Below are positions 37,867 to 53,700 of a DNA stretch of 64,000 bases, one piece after another. The position numbers and the translations under genes were made by a program. Each line of letters begins with the position of its first letter. Within the stretch, counting starts at the first letter, position 1. The notes beneath the pieces were generated by a model. The model saw nothing but the letters and a program-made list of their open reading frames with translations. It was not told the DNA's origin and made no database searches. Location of the stretch: positions 558,001 to 622,000 of the forward strand of contig NC_087388.1 in the NCBI RefSeq assembly GCF_963675165.1, in the 5' to 3' direction. The stretch is from Halichondria panicea (lineage: Eukaryota > Porifera > Demospongiae > Suberitida > Halichondriidae).

Positions 37867-40800
37867 TTAGTCTGTTTTGATCTTCGGTTTCTGTCTCGTT
37901 GCTCTGGCAACCTTCTCTGGGGACTTGAAGATATAGAACAGTTTTCCCACTAAAATCTCTTCCATTTGAAAGTCTTTGGTCTCCCGCACAAGGAAAATGT
38001 CGTGACATAATTTGATGAGGGGGTCAGGGTTTAATATCTCGTCAATGTAGAGGCGGGTGGGCAGGTCGGAGATGTAGGTACGAATGAAGCGACCAATCAC
38101 AAGCACCACAGACAAGTATAGACCAATTATCCTGTGAAAAGAAAAAAATACGATTAATTTTCTGACGGAGTTACTGTGCATAAATGCAATAGACAAACGC
38201 ACTTCAGCTAATTATTGTAGCACACGTTCTTGAGGGCGGCTAGTAATAGAGACCAACCACTTACCCTATAGAGGCTATGCCGCTGAAAATGGAGAGGGCA
38301 ATCCTCTCGCTGTAGATGTACAAGTCCAGAGATGAGTTTGATAGTGAGGAGAAGTCATGCGCACACTTTAGCTCCCACCATTCGAACGGGCGCTCGTAAC
38401 TGGTGTTGATCAGCTGTGCGTTGCTCTGTAGAGAGATTTGACACGAGACACTCCCACTGGGGGGCTTGAGGAAGTCTGCAGGGGGTGGGGGGAGCCATGG
38501 TTACCGTGTACGTACGTGTATGAACAGTCAACCACTACAGTGTACACATGCAGTGGAACACTATTCTACACACTGGAGGTCAACTAGAGCAGTATATATA
38601 TTTCAGCTTCTTGCTTCTATTTTAAGCGAGGTGAGGTAAAAAAAAGGATTATTGTTATACTGAAACACTATAATATGCACATGCATATAAAAATGTATAC
38701 ACTATAGATTATCAATACTAAACAGATGCATGCAATACCGGGTAATTTTCGTGGGGTAAAATATTCGTTATTTTCGTGGGCAAGCTGACCTCCACGAAAA
38801 ATTTCCCCATGAAAACGTGCATGCAATGAACTCAAACGAAATTTTTACTCACAAAAATCACCGTTTTCGAATTTTTACCCCACGAAACTTACCCGCTATA
38901 CGGTACACTATAACAGCACATGCAGAGACTGTTAGACTCACCACTCAAGGTTGTGAAGTTGCTTGACCCCTTGTTAGCTGGAGCGTGAATGATGCTCGGG
39001 TACAATCCATTCAACTCTCTAATATAGAAAATTAACACACACACAAAATAATTATGATCACACAGACAACAATAATTTTGTATAAGTAGAACGAATGCTA
39101 CAACAAAAATAATAATTCAGCAAGAAAATACTATTATTATAATTATTAATTAAGACCCAGCTATCATATTTACATGTACGTACACACTACTCACATGACT
39201 CCGTCATCACGGCAACTGCTCTCCATGTCTCCGAGGGCATCCAATAGACAGAGGATGGTAGCGTTATCAGTGGCCATTGTGAGTGGGCGGATATGAAACC
39301 CAGACACAGTCTCAGACGCTTGATCAGATAATGGTTGCCTGGGGACGAAAAAATCGTAAAAATGTGCTACGCATTTCCGGTATCAAAATCAGTGATCAAT
39401 TTATAATACAGCTGTGGAACAGATTAATTACGTTATCTATTGAAATTGGAAATTGTTGTACATGTACGTAGTAAGATGACCTCTGTTTACACGTGCATTT
39501 AGTGTAATATTGCACTGGAGCAACATAATGCCCGAGGGGTCGTATAGCCACGGTTACCTGATGATTAATTGCCATAACAACTACGGCTCACCTGGTAATG
39601 GACCAATAGAACTCAAGTGGCACTGATACATTTGGATTGGTCAGAGTGTTGCGTAGGTCTCTAACGAGCATCTGTCTTGATGGTGGACTGATGGCCCATA
39701 TGGTGGAGGAGACGCCAGGGAAAGAGACACGGCTGAAGTCACTCTGAAAGTACTCCTGGCCAAACACTGGGAACACCTGTAAAGGGGTACAGTGGTGGTG
39801 TGGGGGGTATGGTGCTGGTGTGGGGGGTATGGTGTGGGGGGTACGGTGTGGGGTTATGGTGGTGGTGTGGGGGGCAGAAGAGGTACGACACGAGTACCTC
39901 GATTTAGCAATTAGCCTCTGTAATAACGTTGAGCGTGGGCGGATAATCACAAAAATGGACATGCATCAGTAGCTTTTAGGAAGATTTATCACATGGCACA
40001 TGGCACATGTACATGTACATGTACGTGTGTTTCTATTACTACAGCTGAACTATACATGTACTTACAGCTGTGTTATCGAACAAGGATCTGAATCTCAGGT
40101 ACTCCGTGGTGTTGAAGACATTGACTGATTGCTGGGGGGCTGTCATATGAACCAAAGGCTGCAGATGAAGATATTAAGGGACTCAAGTACATTAATACAG
40201 GAGAAACTACATGTACGGACCTCCAATGTCTCCCCACACTTCACACACCCACCCACACACACCCCACACACCCACCTCATATCCAGACAGCGTTAGTCTG
40301 ATACTGACTTCCGTTGGCTCATTTGATTGGCCATTGCTGGATATGACGCTCATAACGAGCAGAGGGCCCCAAATTAGTAGCACAAGAGCCGTCAATAGCA
40401 ATCCTCCTAACAAGATCTTGGTGAACCACGACTGCTTCTCACCAAGGAAACGCGGGAAATCCTGTACATATGGAGGAAGGACTATTAACGAGAAATTTTA
40501 ATATCCAATTCCAACTCGAAGAGGTAGTGACAATATTTCCCATGATTTCGTAAAAATCTGCCCAAACACAGCTTATTTCCTTCATCCTGTACCAGACCAC
40601 ACCCACCATACACCACCCCCTCACCAGCTCTCTCTCCCGCTGCACTTTAACGAGGAACAGCTGAGCGTAAATCTCCTGCACTTTGAGCCAGTTAATGAGT
40701 GATAGTGCAGTGTCAGTGAAGACCCAGTCCATCACCTGCCGTAGCTCGGGGAGCAGCGGGACCAATCGGTACACCAGGAATGCCAGCCCTGCATGAGGGA

Positions 40801-43800
40801 ACAAGTGAGTGGGCGTGTGTATTCAGTATATACAGTGTACATGCATGTACAGTCAATGGTGTGTACATGCATGTACAGTCAATGGTGTGTACATGCACAC
40901 GGCACGTAGTTAACACTAACAACATGGTTCGGATCCTAACGCTAAATGCATTGCATAAAACACCTCACAATTAATGCATGTATACCCATTATTTTACTAA
41001 TCAACTTACAAGTGAAGATGTCGAAGGAGCTAGTGAGGAGGTTTCTGATGACACGGGCTGGGTAGCCAGACACTATTTGTAGGGAGGAGACGATAAAGTA
41101 ACAGCACTTAAAGAAATAGATGCACTGAGCTGCAGCATTCTCCGTGAAGGGCCTGTGGTGTGTGTGTGTGTGTGTGTGTGGTGTGTGTGTGTGTGCGTGG
41201 GTGGTGTGTGGGATACCATACATCATATTATTGAGTGACAAATACTGATGAAATTAACAAGAGAGATGATTTTTTTAAAAAGTTGGACAACCAAAGTGGG
41301 TAGCTGTACGAGTACTGCTTGTACTCTGACCTTCTATTAACTGCATCTGATGGGAGCACAATGAACAACCAAATGTGCCAGGCCAGTAGTAGCACGACTT
41401 GGAGGACCAGCTTGGCCTTCACAGAGTGACGGAGGTAGATAGCTCTGTGGGAACACAAGGGAAGGGAGAGTCACATGCATCAGCGTGCACAGTTATGTCT
41501 CATTCCTAAGTTATAGCAATGCTAAACTGATGAAGATCCCACTTGTCATTAATTGGCAAACTAAAGCTAGCAACACGTTACATCATTTGTATCCTCAAGC
41601 AATTTATAGTTACGGGAACTATAGCTCATATAGTTCCTTGTTAAACACACTCAAGTGGGATCTAATTTCTTATGGATGCTAAATTTAGTAGCTACATAAT
41701 TATAATGTGTACAGCTTGGCCTTGTAAATTGTTAATTCAATATCAATAAAGCACTTCGTATTTCACAAACTAGACTTAGTATAGTCACCTGTCTGCCAGC
41801 ATGGAGAGGAACTGGAGTAGCAACATGATGACAAACGGGAGGGGGACGTAGTTGGTGCGTATAAAATCCGCTATTGCCACACTGTTGCTCGGGACAACGC
41901 CAACCTAAGGGGGGGGGTTAGGATGTCAAAGAGCTACATACACAACAGTGGCTATTAGTTGCCACTCACTCCAAAGGAGTTGACTCCGAAGACGATGGTG
42001 AGGAAACAAAGAAGGTCAAAGAAGAGCATCGAGGGGTAGTAATCCCTCGTTCCCTGTGAGATATCCGGATTAAACAGTCGCTTGAAAAACTTGACTGTAC
42101 TGCGCCATAGCATCACACTGTGTGTGTGTAGGGGGGGTATTTGAAGTTGATATAATTATGTGACATCACTCACAAGATGCTGGATACTGCTGGACGTTTG
42201 GAGCTCCTCCAAAGGCCGTATTGCTGCAGAAAGAATCGTGCAGAGTGTTGTACATTAACTTATACAGTATATACAGCATTGAACAAACCATGTACACATA
42301 GCAGACTAAGTACACACACAGATACAGTGAAAAATGCTAAAAAGCTATACAAAAAGTGTTGCCAATTCGTTGGGCTTTAACAATTAATGCACGCGAAATG
42401 AACACACAATTTTACCCTAAACAAATTGACTCTCAACAAATTAAGCAGCAAGTACACAATGCACAAAGATACACAATGAACGTTTACCCTCAACAGACTA
42501 CGATGGAAGAGTATAGAAATGAGCAGAAGAACGTCCCAAACAGCATTGGCCAGAAAGTTCTCTCGATGGAGGATGCCTATTATCCTTGGCGGGTAAAGCC
42601 CAGTGGAATTGTCGAATCGCTTGGTCCAAAACACGGTATCGAGATCATAGAACTGGAATCCATATTTCACAATCAGGATGAGCATTGTATAGAGAATGAG
42701 CGATATCCAGAATCGCTTCGTGGGCCACGGAATGGACAGAAGGCCCCAACTGAACAACAGGAAAGCGTACATCAACGACAAAATACTGCCATTGAGGATG
42801 ATGTTCAAAATGAGAAGAAAAAAGACGAGGTAATCCGAATGACTCAGGAACATGTAGTAGAGTGCCGTTAACAAACGTCGCGGTCTAGTGGAGTATCTCC
42901 GAACTTGATCTTCGAAGTCATCCTCATACGATTCAATCATTTCCTGCTCTCTCTCGTTTGGTGCTAGTCTCAGCTCGGTAACAAACGTATCGCCACGGAT
43001 ATCAAACACAACCGACTTCGATGGTCCACCCGTAGCACCGTCGTCCTGTTTATCAACTTCCGTTGCCGGCTTTTTCTCTTTCTTTTCTTCCTCCTCCTCT
43101 CCAGAACGTACATGTACATGTATCTCAACCGGTACGTCCATTTTCTTACTTTCAGGGACAGGGGATGCCTCTGTACTACCGTATGTGTTTATCTCCTCGT
43201 GAGCCAATGGCTGTGCCTCGTCAGTGATGGGTGGAGTCTGGTCACGGTTGATCTCGGCAACCACAGAACGATAAATCACGCTGCTCTTCTCGAGAAAGTC
43301 TATAAAACCGTCCACAAGTTTCAGAAGGAAGCCTTTAACGAGGTCCCACGTTCGAACCAAATCGCTTGTTTCCATATCGCTAGCTTCGCTCGGTGAATCG
43401 GAGCGTTTAGCCTGAGGGTCCTCTGAAATGATGGAGACTGTGTCAGCCCCGCCCACTTGGCTCTCTGTATCGTCACTGCCAGCTGTCGGCTTCACCATCA
43501 TCGATCGTAGCTCAAGCTCGTCAGGGACACGAACTAAAGGGGGGGAAGCAGTAAAAAATGAAAATGAAGCAGATACATGTACGTACCTCCGACATATAAC
43601 ACGTGGTCCACTACGTTCTGAGTTTCAGTCAGGTGAGCAGATCTGAGGGAACAAGAAATAAACTCATTAAATTAGAACAACCTCCGGTATAATTATTGCA
43701 AGATTCTACCTTTCTTTGAGCTCCTGTTGTTCTCTTTCACTTAATTCTTTACTCACATTTCTCTGTTCCTTGATCTTGGCATCGAAGACATCTCTGAAGC

Positions 43801-46800
43801 TATTAACAAGAAGCAAAACTTATCAACCAGACATTGGTATGAAGGTGCGTACTCACAACAGCTGCACCAACATGTTCGTTCCCATCCAAATTTTGGATCA
43901 TTTGAACACATTACTTAAACATTTAAACAAATCATTTGAACACATCATTTGAAAGCTCTCTTTCTAAGTGTTCAGAAAATCATAAAATTGTTGACATTGG
44001 ATCAACGATACTAAAGTTATGGCTGCTGAAAGATGTTTAACTACACTGTACATGTACCCACTGTCCCGGTGCAATCAATGGTTCGGGGACTCTTTCACAG
44101 CTGCCATAACTTGAATTCTATTGATCCAATTTCAACGATTTTAGGATTTTCTGAAAGCTTAGAAAGATACCTTTCAAATGGTGTCATCAAACTTCATATT
44201 TGAGAGATAAAAGTATTTGCCAATTTGGCGATACCATGAATAATAGCCCATGGTCTGAGGCCGAAAAATGACAAATTATGTCCCCGACCAAATTTTGGAT
44301 TGAAACACATCATTTGAAAAGTATCTTTCTAAGCTTTCAGAAAATCATAAAAATTTTGATATTGGATCAACGGAATTCAAGTTAATGGCTACTGAAAAAC
44401 GTACATGTATATACCACTGTCCCCCGTGCATGTAATCAATGGTTCAGGGACTCTTTCGGCTGCCATAACTTGAATTTCGTGAATCTTACATTTACCTCCA
44501 TTTAGGACGCGATATTTAATAATTATCAACGCAGCTGTCGCTACTTTTAGAGTTGCCTAAACATACACGAGTTACTTACAATGTTGCGTTGCCTTCTTTT
44601 CTCTCGAGTTCTGTCTTCACTTGCTCACTGAATTGTGAGTCAAAGACGATGATCTGTATCGTCATGACAATGAAGTTAAGAGCATCCACCCAGAGTCCCA
44701 CACTGGAGGAGCCAGTCGGACAGTCGAGATAGGCGGAGCCTGTGTGTGGGGTGGAGTGGGCGGGTGTAGTGGAATGTGGGGTTGAGAGAATTTTTAAAAA
44801 TCCCCTCCCTCAATCACCAAGCAAAAATAGAAATTACTCCATGGGCATTGAACCATTTGTTCACATGTACATACACTGTACATGCATGCATGCACATGAA
44901 CAGTATGATGTCATCATATAGTATAGCAGGTGTGTGTGTTGGTTGACGTACCATAGTACTGACTCTTACTGCATACAGCATTGAAGAGCAGCAGGACAAC
45001 ACAGTAGTCGTTCTTACCCGCTCCCAACACAGCACAATCAAGGATCTAGGCAACCAAACATACCAACATTCACAAATACATGTACATACCGGGGGGTACT
45101 ACAAATATACACGCTACAGTATTAGACACAAGATCAGAAGAGGAAATTAAAGGAAGTTTTTAAAAATTAACAAAATTCCACGAAAAATATACTTCAAATA
45201 ATTATGTATCGCACTATAATTATAGTAGTTTGTAACTCATGTCATCTTACACATTGCTAAATTGGGGTTGGTATGCATAATCTTGCAAGCGTGTATACGT
45301 ACACTAGCTTCACGCTATAATTATAGAGGTCATGTGACGTACCTGCAGACTGACTCTGAGCAGGAGGATGGCCCACGTCACCAGCCGAAGGAACGCCCAA
45401 CTATGACACAGAGTGAAGTCATGTGACAGTACAAATCACAGTGCGCTAGTTATTTTATACACTGATTTAATTAAGCACACTAAGATTATTGTAGCACCAT
45501 TAATGGCTACTAAACGCATCTTTTAGTTTGAAATTAGACGTTCCTAACTCAAGTTATGGACCATTAAAGTTGACTCCGAAAACAGGCCATATACATACAC
45601 ATGTAGCTGTACATACAAATGTCATGTGTCTCTCAGAGACCCACCTCCTGCGCCTGTTTCTCTGTCTATCCCGGAGCATGTCTTGACCGCGATAGAGAAA
45701 GAAGAGTCCCAGTAGAAGATAGAGAAGGCCAAACAGACTCACTCTAGTGGCAGCCGTCAGGAACATGAGGAACAGTGAGAACCAGAACGAGTACTGGAAC
45801 ACCAACACCTGCAGGGGCGGAGTTAGGGGGAGGGGCTAGAGCAAGTCTAATCATAATAGTTACAGGATTAATTTTAAATTACTGCTCTTTTTTCCTCCCC
45901 AATATCTATAAAATGTGCTACTGTACATTTCTATGAAGTACATGTGCTGCAAGGCTTACCTTGATGTAATCTACCCAATAGTTGAGCTTATAGAAGTTGA
46001 CGATAACTCCGTTGACCTGCTCAGGTGATCCCTGTTCCACGGGGTTACGGGTGAAGTAGCGCAGCTGGAGGGCGGCCAATAAGAACACTAGAAAATCAGC
46101 TGAGGGGGGGGTGAGGTGTATGTATTGACGTACTGGTTACCATGACTATAGTTACCGTAAAGGAGTGAACGGTCCAGTATTTGTACTCTGTCTCCGGACA
46201 GGAACAGCCATTTCTTAAGAGGTGTGTACATCCCCTCCACGTTGAAGGAGCTCCATGGATACACTAGAGACAAACGGAACATCATCTTTAATTTATTAAA
46301 CTTTACTTTCAAAATTACAGAAGTGATATGTACAACTGCTCGTCTATATGCATGACTGTATCAACGAAACAGGTTTTGAGTGGCCATAACTCGAGTTTTG
46401 TTGATCCGATTTCAATAATTTTCTGAAAGCTTAGAGTGAGCTATTTCAAATGGCATGATCAACTCACAAATTTTGAACGGACCCAAATTTGGCATTCCCC
46501 CCACCTATAGCCCACGCTTTTTTGTCAAAAGTGGCCTCAAAAATGACCTTTGATTTTAATACATCATCTGCTCTTTGTAAGCTTTCATAAAATCATAAAA
46601 TCATTGAATTTGGACCATTTTTAGGAACGTTATGGGTGTTAAAATATCAGTAAAACGACCCCCCCCCACACACACCCACACACCCACACCCACACACACA
46701 CACACACCTGTACTGTTGGCGTGAGTGTGAGTGTAGCAAATGCCAGCTGGTGCTCCGAGCAGAAAGAAGTACTGCACTAACAGCAGGACACCATGCAGGA

Positions 46801-49800
46801 ACAAGTAGAGCAGCCACACGGGAGGCAGTATGGGGCGGGGCAGGACGAGGAGGATGCCTAGCAACACTGCGTACACCACCCCGTACACATCGATACGAAC
46901 TGCCACTGTGATGGAGAGCATGGCCCAGCACACCTGCAAGGTCACATGATAATCACATGATCACATAGGAGTTTTTGTACAACCCTTTTCATGTATAATT
47001 ATTAATTTGCATAATTACGGATAAATAGAAAAAAATATGGAAAACTAACCTCCACTCCGTACATCTCAAAGGAATGGTTGATGAGGTACTTCAGAGAGCT
47101 GAGAATTGATCGATCAGCTTGTCTCTTGGTAACCCCTAGAAACAGAGAGCCTCGTTCGTACGGCTCCACTTTAATCCCTTGAGAACGGTAATAGTTGGTC
47201 TGAGGGACAAAACAAATACAGAGATCGAAGATCAAACTTGAATTAAAATGAGATCACTAGAACTCGACACTAGCATATTGTAGCACTACCAAACAGCTAC
47301 TAAATGCATTTTTTAGTTTTGAAATCGAAAGTTCCTTCACAAGTTATGGACCATTAAAGTTAGATTTGATTTTTTTCAGAAAATGGACAATTTGGGTCCG
47401 AAAGTAATCGCTGATTAATTAAGCAGGGTGTACAAAGATGCAACCAGGGTCCTCTCCTAGTAATGGTTGGCACATATACGACAAGGGGGGTGGTCCCTCC
47501 CGCTGCAATGCAACACTAGCGCTCACCTGATAGCGTCGTGCAGAGAACCAGAGCGTCATGAATAGTGACGCTATTATTGGCAGCTGTAGTATAAAGCAAT
47601 CGTTACCATGGTGATAGTCCACAATAACACACGGGCATAAAGAGATATTACATTTCTAGTTACTAAAAGTGTGAAAACAGTTCTAGCGATACGTACAGCA
47701 AAGTAATATTATTGTTGCTATATTGCTAAAATAACGTATGTTAGTTACAACCGCAAAATTGTACAAAGAGATAACGTACGGTAGCTATGGCACTGAAGTT
47801 GTGTGTATACTTACGGCGATGTAGTCAGCAAAGTTGGCTGCCTTGTGAAGGCCAATCCAAGCCGCGTCACTCGTGACGGGTGAGTAGGTGTGGTTAAACT
47901 CCAGTCCACGGTCTGAGGTCTGGTAAAAAAATTATATGAAAATATGAAATTCATACGTACAATAAAGATTCTTTCAGTGCAAATCAATCAATAGATGTTA
48001 AAATGACTTACGACAATTTCTGCATCACAAGCGTTTTCTTCATAGACAAAGTTCAGATAGCTGACTTTAATGAGTGGAGTTTGGTAGACCATCTTTGATA
48101 TACTCACAGCTCCAAGAAACAAAGTCAGTATAGGATAGCTGAGGAAATTCAGCACTGGCATTGGTAGCACTAGAAGCAGGAACAACAGGAGGAACCAGTA
48201 AATAACACTGACTTGAGTTATACTGACGGCAAATACGGTTAAGCCAACCACTTTGTGCAAATGAAGCTCAAGGAATCGCCAGAATAGGTTCAATAGTTCA
48301 ACGAGCAGCTGTCTTGTCTTGCGGAAGCCGTAGAGCATGAACCGATAACAAGATTGCAGTTTGGTTTGATGTGTGCTGCTACTGACAAGGGACTCGGTGG
48401 TGGACTGACGTTGCACAGAGCGACGCATTGACTTCTCCCCCGTTGCCGTGGAGAGCACTATCAGGTCTTCCATGGCTGTGTGTGTGTGTGGGCGTATATT
48501 GAAGCCATACAAACAAACAGCTGGGGCACTATTCTACGTACAGCGTACGTACAAAATTAGTGAGTCACTTTTCTAGCCATTATTGTTAAATTGGTAGAAA
48601 ATAGAATTAATTGTGTACGTCCCAGTGAAGGGATTACAGCATACGGTGCTCTGTCCTCTTGTCGTCGTTTCCTTCCTCCTCATCCGCCCCCTCATCCTTC
48701 AACCTCTGTACAGCATTCCGCACAAACCGTGGGAATAGGGACACTAAATCGACAGCTGTTGCTTCCTCCTCCAGGCGGGCGGCCAACGGGGACTTGGGTG
48801 TGAAGTACCTCAGTTGCATGGCCAGTACGGCAATGAAGACAGCTGGTGGTATGAGCGAGACGATCAGCGATGCAAAGTCATTGTCGAACTTTATCAGACC
48901 AATGGTGTTGAATCTGCAGGGGGGGGGGGGGGGTGATTTTGAATCATCATCATAATTATGTTTATAGCTACTATACTAATAGTCAGAATGAGAGATTACA
49001 GAAAAAAACTATATTTTTAGGTTCTCCAGCCAGTAATTGAAGGAACACACCAGGGTATTACACAAGGTACGTCCTGAAGTTGATTGTACATGTGTCTACT
49101 TGCAGGAGAGTGTAATTATGTATGCTTGCTCATTATTGTTACAATATTGTAGCACTACCAAACAGCTACTAAATATAATTTTTAGCTTTGAAATCGGATG
49201 TTCCTAAAATACAAATTACATGTGTAGACCCTCGAAGTCAGCTATACAACTAATAATATGATATATCGTATAGAGGGTAATTTTCGTGGGGCAAAATATT
49301 CGTGGTTTTCGTGATTGAAGGTCTGACTACGAATATTTTACCCACGAATGAAGCGACTTTGCCTACATTTACCTGCAGTGCAAGCAGCAACCACGAAAAT
49401 ATTATCCACGAAATGACTAAATACTGCTCAACCACGAATATTTTGTCCCCCGAAAATTACCTGCCATACGGTATATACATAATACCAAGGGTGTTGTTCA
49501 TGCACTCCTGATAATACTAAAAGGCTACTACACAAGCCCCTCCCTCCTCTCTCCCCCCGACCACAAGCCCCTCCCTCCTCTCTCCCCCGGACATACAGGT
49601 CTTGTCCGCTGATGTTACGAGATGGGAGAGACGACGAGTTGTATAAGCTCTCCCATCCGTCGCTAACCACATCAAACTGGTAAGTGTAGATCAGGACCAG
49701 GTCGACAGCTGCGTAGAGTATGAGTAGCCACCAGACTATGAAGCTGAAATAGAACCAGAACTTCTCCGTCACCTAGGAGAGATTAAGTAGAAGGATAATT

Positions 49801-50652
49801 AAGAAGCTAATTATAGCGTGTGAATAAAACCTAATCACAGAATGGACACTTCAACTGTTTACTAAAACTTATTGATGAGAATCCATGATGATTATAACTG
49901 GGTATAAGCATCTTTAAACGGCCATAACTCAGTTGGTCCAATCACATTAATTAAAAAAGCTTAGGTTTTGACAAAATATCGTGGGCTTTTTCCGAAAATG
50001 AGAAATTATAACCAGTTCCAAAGTTGAGATTTGAGCATACATACCATCTGAAAGAGCTCCTTCTAAGCTTTCAGAAAATCATAAAATGGGTCATCAGAAC
50101 TCAAGCCAACTCTAAAACCTAAGGTCGCGATCCTACACTATGATTCTACAATAATTATATCAGGAATTATTGCCTGCTACTATACCCACTGTCTAGTGGT
50201 GGTCACCATGGAAACATCGTACCCACCTGATAGGTGATCATAAACAGGAACAGGAAGCCAAGGTACACTGTTTTAAGGAGAGTGGGCGGCCCGGCAAGAG
50301 TGACCAATAGGAACGCTGCGAGCACCGCCAGGATCCAGTATGTTGCTAGGATACGGAACAAGCTCTGGTAGACTTTGGAACGAGCCGCGGCCGTTTCCAC
50401 GTCTTCCTCGCTCGGGGACTCTCGGCCTGGGATTAAAGGTCAAATTAGGTCATGTGACTAAGTTTTGGTGCCATTTGTATAAACAGCTCTTCATGTATTG
50501 TACCTGCTTGTACATGCAACTCAATGAGGGGGACCTCACCGTCTGCGCCGTTGAGGGAATGGCCTTGGGCGGAGCCTCGTCCATCACGGAACTTCTCCTT
50601 GACAATGACCATAAACTCATGAAACGAGGTGAAGAAGACAATCGTGAATAGA

Positions 50653-50725
<73 letters not shown>

Positions 50726-53700
50726 GGGGGGGGATACATACATGTAGATACCTAGATATCGTGTGCCAGCTACCAAATAATAATACAATTATCATCAAAT
50801 GAGGCATTTCCAGGACCTACTGTACCTTTGCTTATACTTTAGAAACTACAATTATAATACCTGTATAGCTGTACACACCCACACCCCACACCACTACCCC
50901 CACACACACACCCACACACACACACACACACATACAATTATATAGTACCTGTATAGCTCTTATGGGGACGTCTATAACATGGTACGAAGTAGAGGACTGT
51001 GACAGCTGTACACACCCACACCCCACACCACCACCCCCACACACACCCACACACACCCACACACACGCACCTTCACCACCCTCCTCACACACACACACAC
51101 ATGTACCTTCACCAGCAGCACCCAAGTCCTACAGCCGAAGTCAGTATCTCGTGGGCATTCCTCCCCCAGTTCAAGATCCCTGTTCAGCTCCCCCTTCGTC
51201 AGATCCAGGCTATACACGTACTGTATATGGATGAGAACCAGAGCGTAGAGGACAAGGACAGGTGACGTGTAGAATAGGGAGTCACGAGGGTTAATCTTTG
51301 GGATGAGCCAAATGCCGCACGTCCACAGAAGAAGTACAAGCGCTGGCCAGGATGGGTAAAGGACACTCCACGCCTAAGTATGAAATGGAGTAGACAGAGA
51401 TTTAGTACCAAAAATGTATGCCCACTAGCAAGAGTAGATAGAGTATTCTTATCTTGCCACTAGTAATAAGACGAAATTTTAAATATCGTATAGATTCTAA
51501 TCAAGACGACACTCTAATTATGCGCCATTTGAAAATTTCGTTTGTAATTATAGCACCACAATTATAATATGATAATTACGTATAAAATTATAGTCTCGCT
51601 TTTTAGTATCGCCTTATTTGGAATCTATATTACATGTATGGTAGTGCCTGTGAGGAACATAACAATACTATGAGACTTACCATCATAGCGACGATGGAGA
51701 GCACGAAGCTGATTCGTAGATAAAGTGACCACATGAGTACCTCAAAGTGGACAGTCTGTCTCCACAATCCCTCCCAGGTGATCTTACGACGTCGTCCCTT
51801 CTTTCGTGGGGGATCCCCCTCTGGTGGGACAGTGGAGGGGTCAAGCTGTGGGGGGTACAATGTGTACAGGGGGGCTAGTATAATGTGTGGGGTACACGGT
51901 GTACAGGGGGGCTAGTATAATGTGTGGGGGGTACAATGTGTACAGGGGGGTCAGGCTGTGGGGGGTACAGAATGTACAGGGGGGCTAGTACAAGATATCA
52001 TGCAGCTTTGGGTTCTTTACATGTATAAGCACCTTGACTGGGAGAGTGTATTCAGTACACACACACCACCTCACCTGTGCTGTGTCCTCAGAGGTAGCTT
52101 CTCTAGTAGCACCATAGCTGCTCCACACACCCTGCAAAGATCACCCTGGCTATAATCATGAAGCCAACACCGACCACACACTTTTATGAAGCACATGGTT
52201 TCAAGTATAAGCCTGGTTCATAAAAATAAAAAGCCCTGAGGCACTACTTATTGCATGATACCTTTCTCTTGAGTGGTCCTTGTTTAGAGAGGCAATGGAT
52301 CTGATTGGACGGAGTCTGGTCATGCACGGGCAGGCAATAGACACCGTACATTCGCCATAGCAACGTCTGCAGGTAATGGTACACATACAGTCTATGATGA
52401 CAATAGAGTACATGTACACTAGTACTGAGTCTATACTAGCCAAACAACCATGGCTGTATTATAGAGGATGGCCTGCTAACACAGGTCCAAACACATGCTA
52501 TGGAGACTTTGGGGCCCATTAACCTGGCTGTATTATAGAGGGTGGCCTGCTAACACAGGTCCAAACACAATGGAGAGACTTTGGGGCCCATTAACCTGGC
52601 TGTATTATAGAGGGTGGCCTGCTAACACAGGTCCAAACACATGCTATGGAGACTTTGGGGCCCATTAACCTGGCTGTATTATAGAGGGTGGCCTGCTAAC
52701 ACAGGTCCAAACACAATGGAGAGACTTTGGGGCCCATTAACCTGGCTGTATTATAGAGGGTGGCCTGCTAACACAGGTCCAAACACAATGGAGAGACTTT
52801 GGGGCCCATTAACCTGGCTGTATTATAGAGGGTGGCCTGCTAACACAGGTCCTAACACAATGGAGAGACTTTGGGGCCCATTAACCTGGCTGTATTATAG
52901 AGGGTGGCCTGCTAACACAGGTCCAAACACAATGGAGAGACTTTGGGGCCCATTAACCTGGCTGTATTATAGAGGGTGGCCTGCTAACACAGGTCCTAAC
53001 ACAATGGAGAGACTTTGGGGCCCATTAACCTGGCTACACACACAATTAATCATCATACAGTTTTAACAAATCTCTGCTGTGTAAAAACAACATTAGACAG
53101 GGTAACTTATGTAACATATGAGGGTCAATAATTTAGAGAGCTTGTTTACTCAAACAGCCTGAGGGTAAATGCACAAGGGTCTGTCGCTGGGTATGAATAA
53201 CAGCCCGACACAGTAAACAAGGATCCCCAGGGTAACTGGCCGACTCACTCAACCATGAAATTCTCACGTATACTGAGAAATATTATTATTAATTATTCTA
53301 TATAACACGATTCACATTCAATGGCAATCAGATTATCGCCATCGATACCTAGAACTACAGAGTGTAATATATTCAATTGATTCACGGCTAAGAGATGAGC
53401 AAATGAAAAATAGGCTAAAAATAGATCATGCCTCAGGCAGTCCCTGAAAATGTCAGGCGCTTGTTATCCAGTCGGTTGTTGACTCATTCCAGGTACGGAA
53501 GTTTATTGCCTCCAATACAAAAATTCACGATCAACTTGGTAATATTCACGAACGAATACATTAACATAATTATTCATCAACATAATTATTGTTCAGAGAA
53601 CTCGGCAATTGCATTCACAGCTTCTAATTTCAAAGAATTCTAAATCACTGGGAAAATATCTTATAAAGCACCGGAAACTTTTAGATCCTCTTAAGAAAAA

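Noticed and set aside
42356..42871. Plus-strand open frame of 171 codons
   Set aside because: It is antisense to the large PIEZO exon, which has clear family motifs on the minus strand.
52641..53066. Plus-strand open frame of 141 codons
   Set aside because: Translation of the 72-bp minisatellite only; no splice or start context and no non-repeat part.
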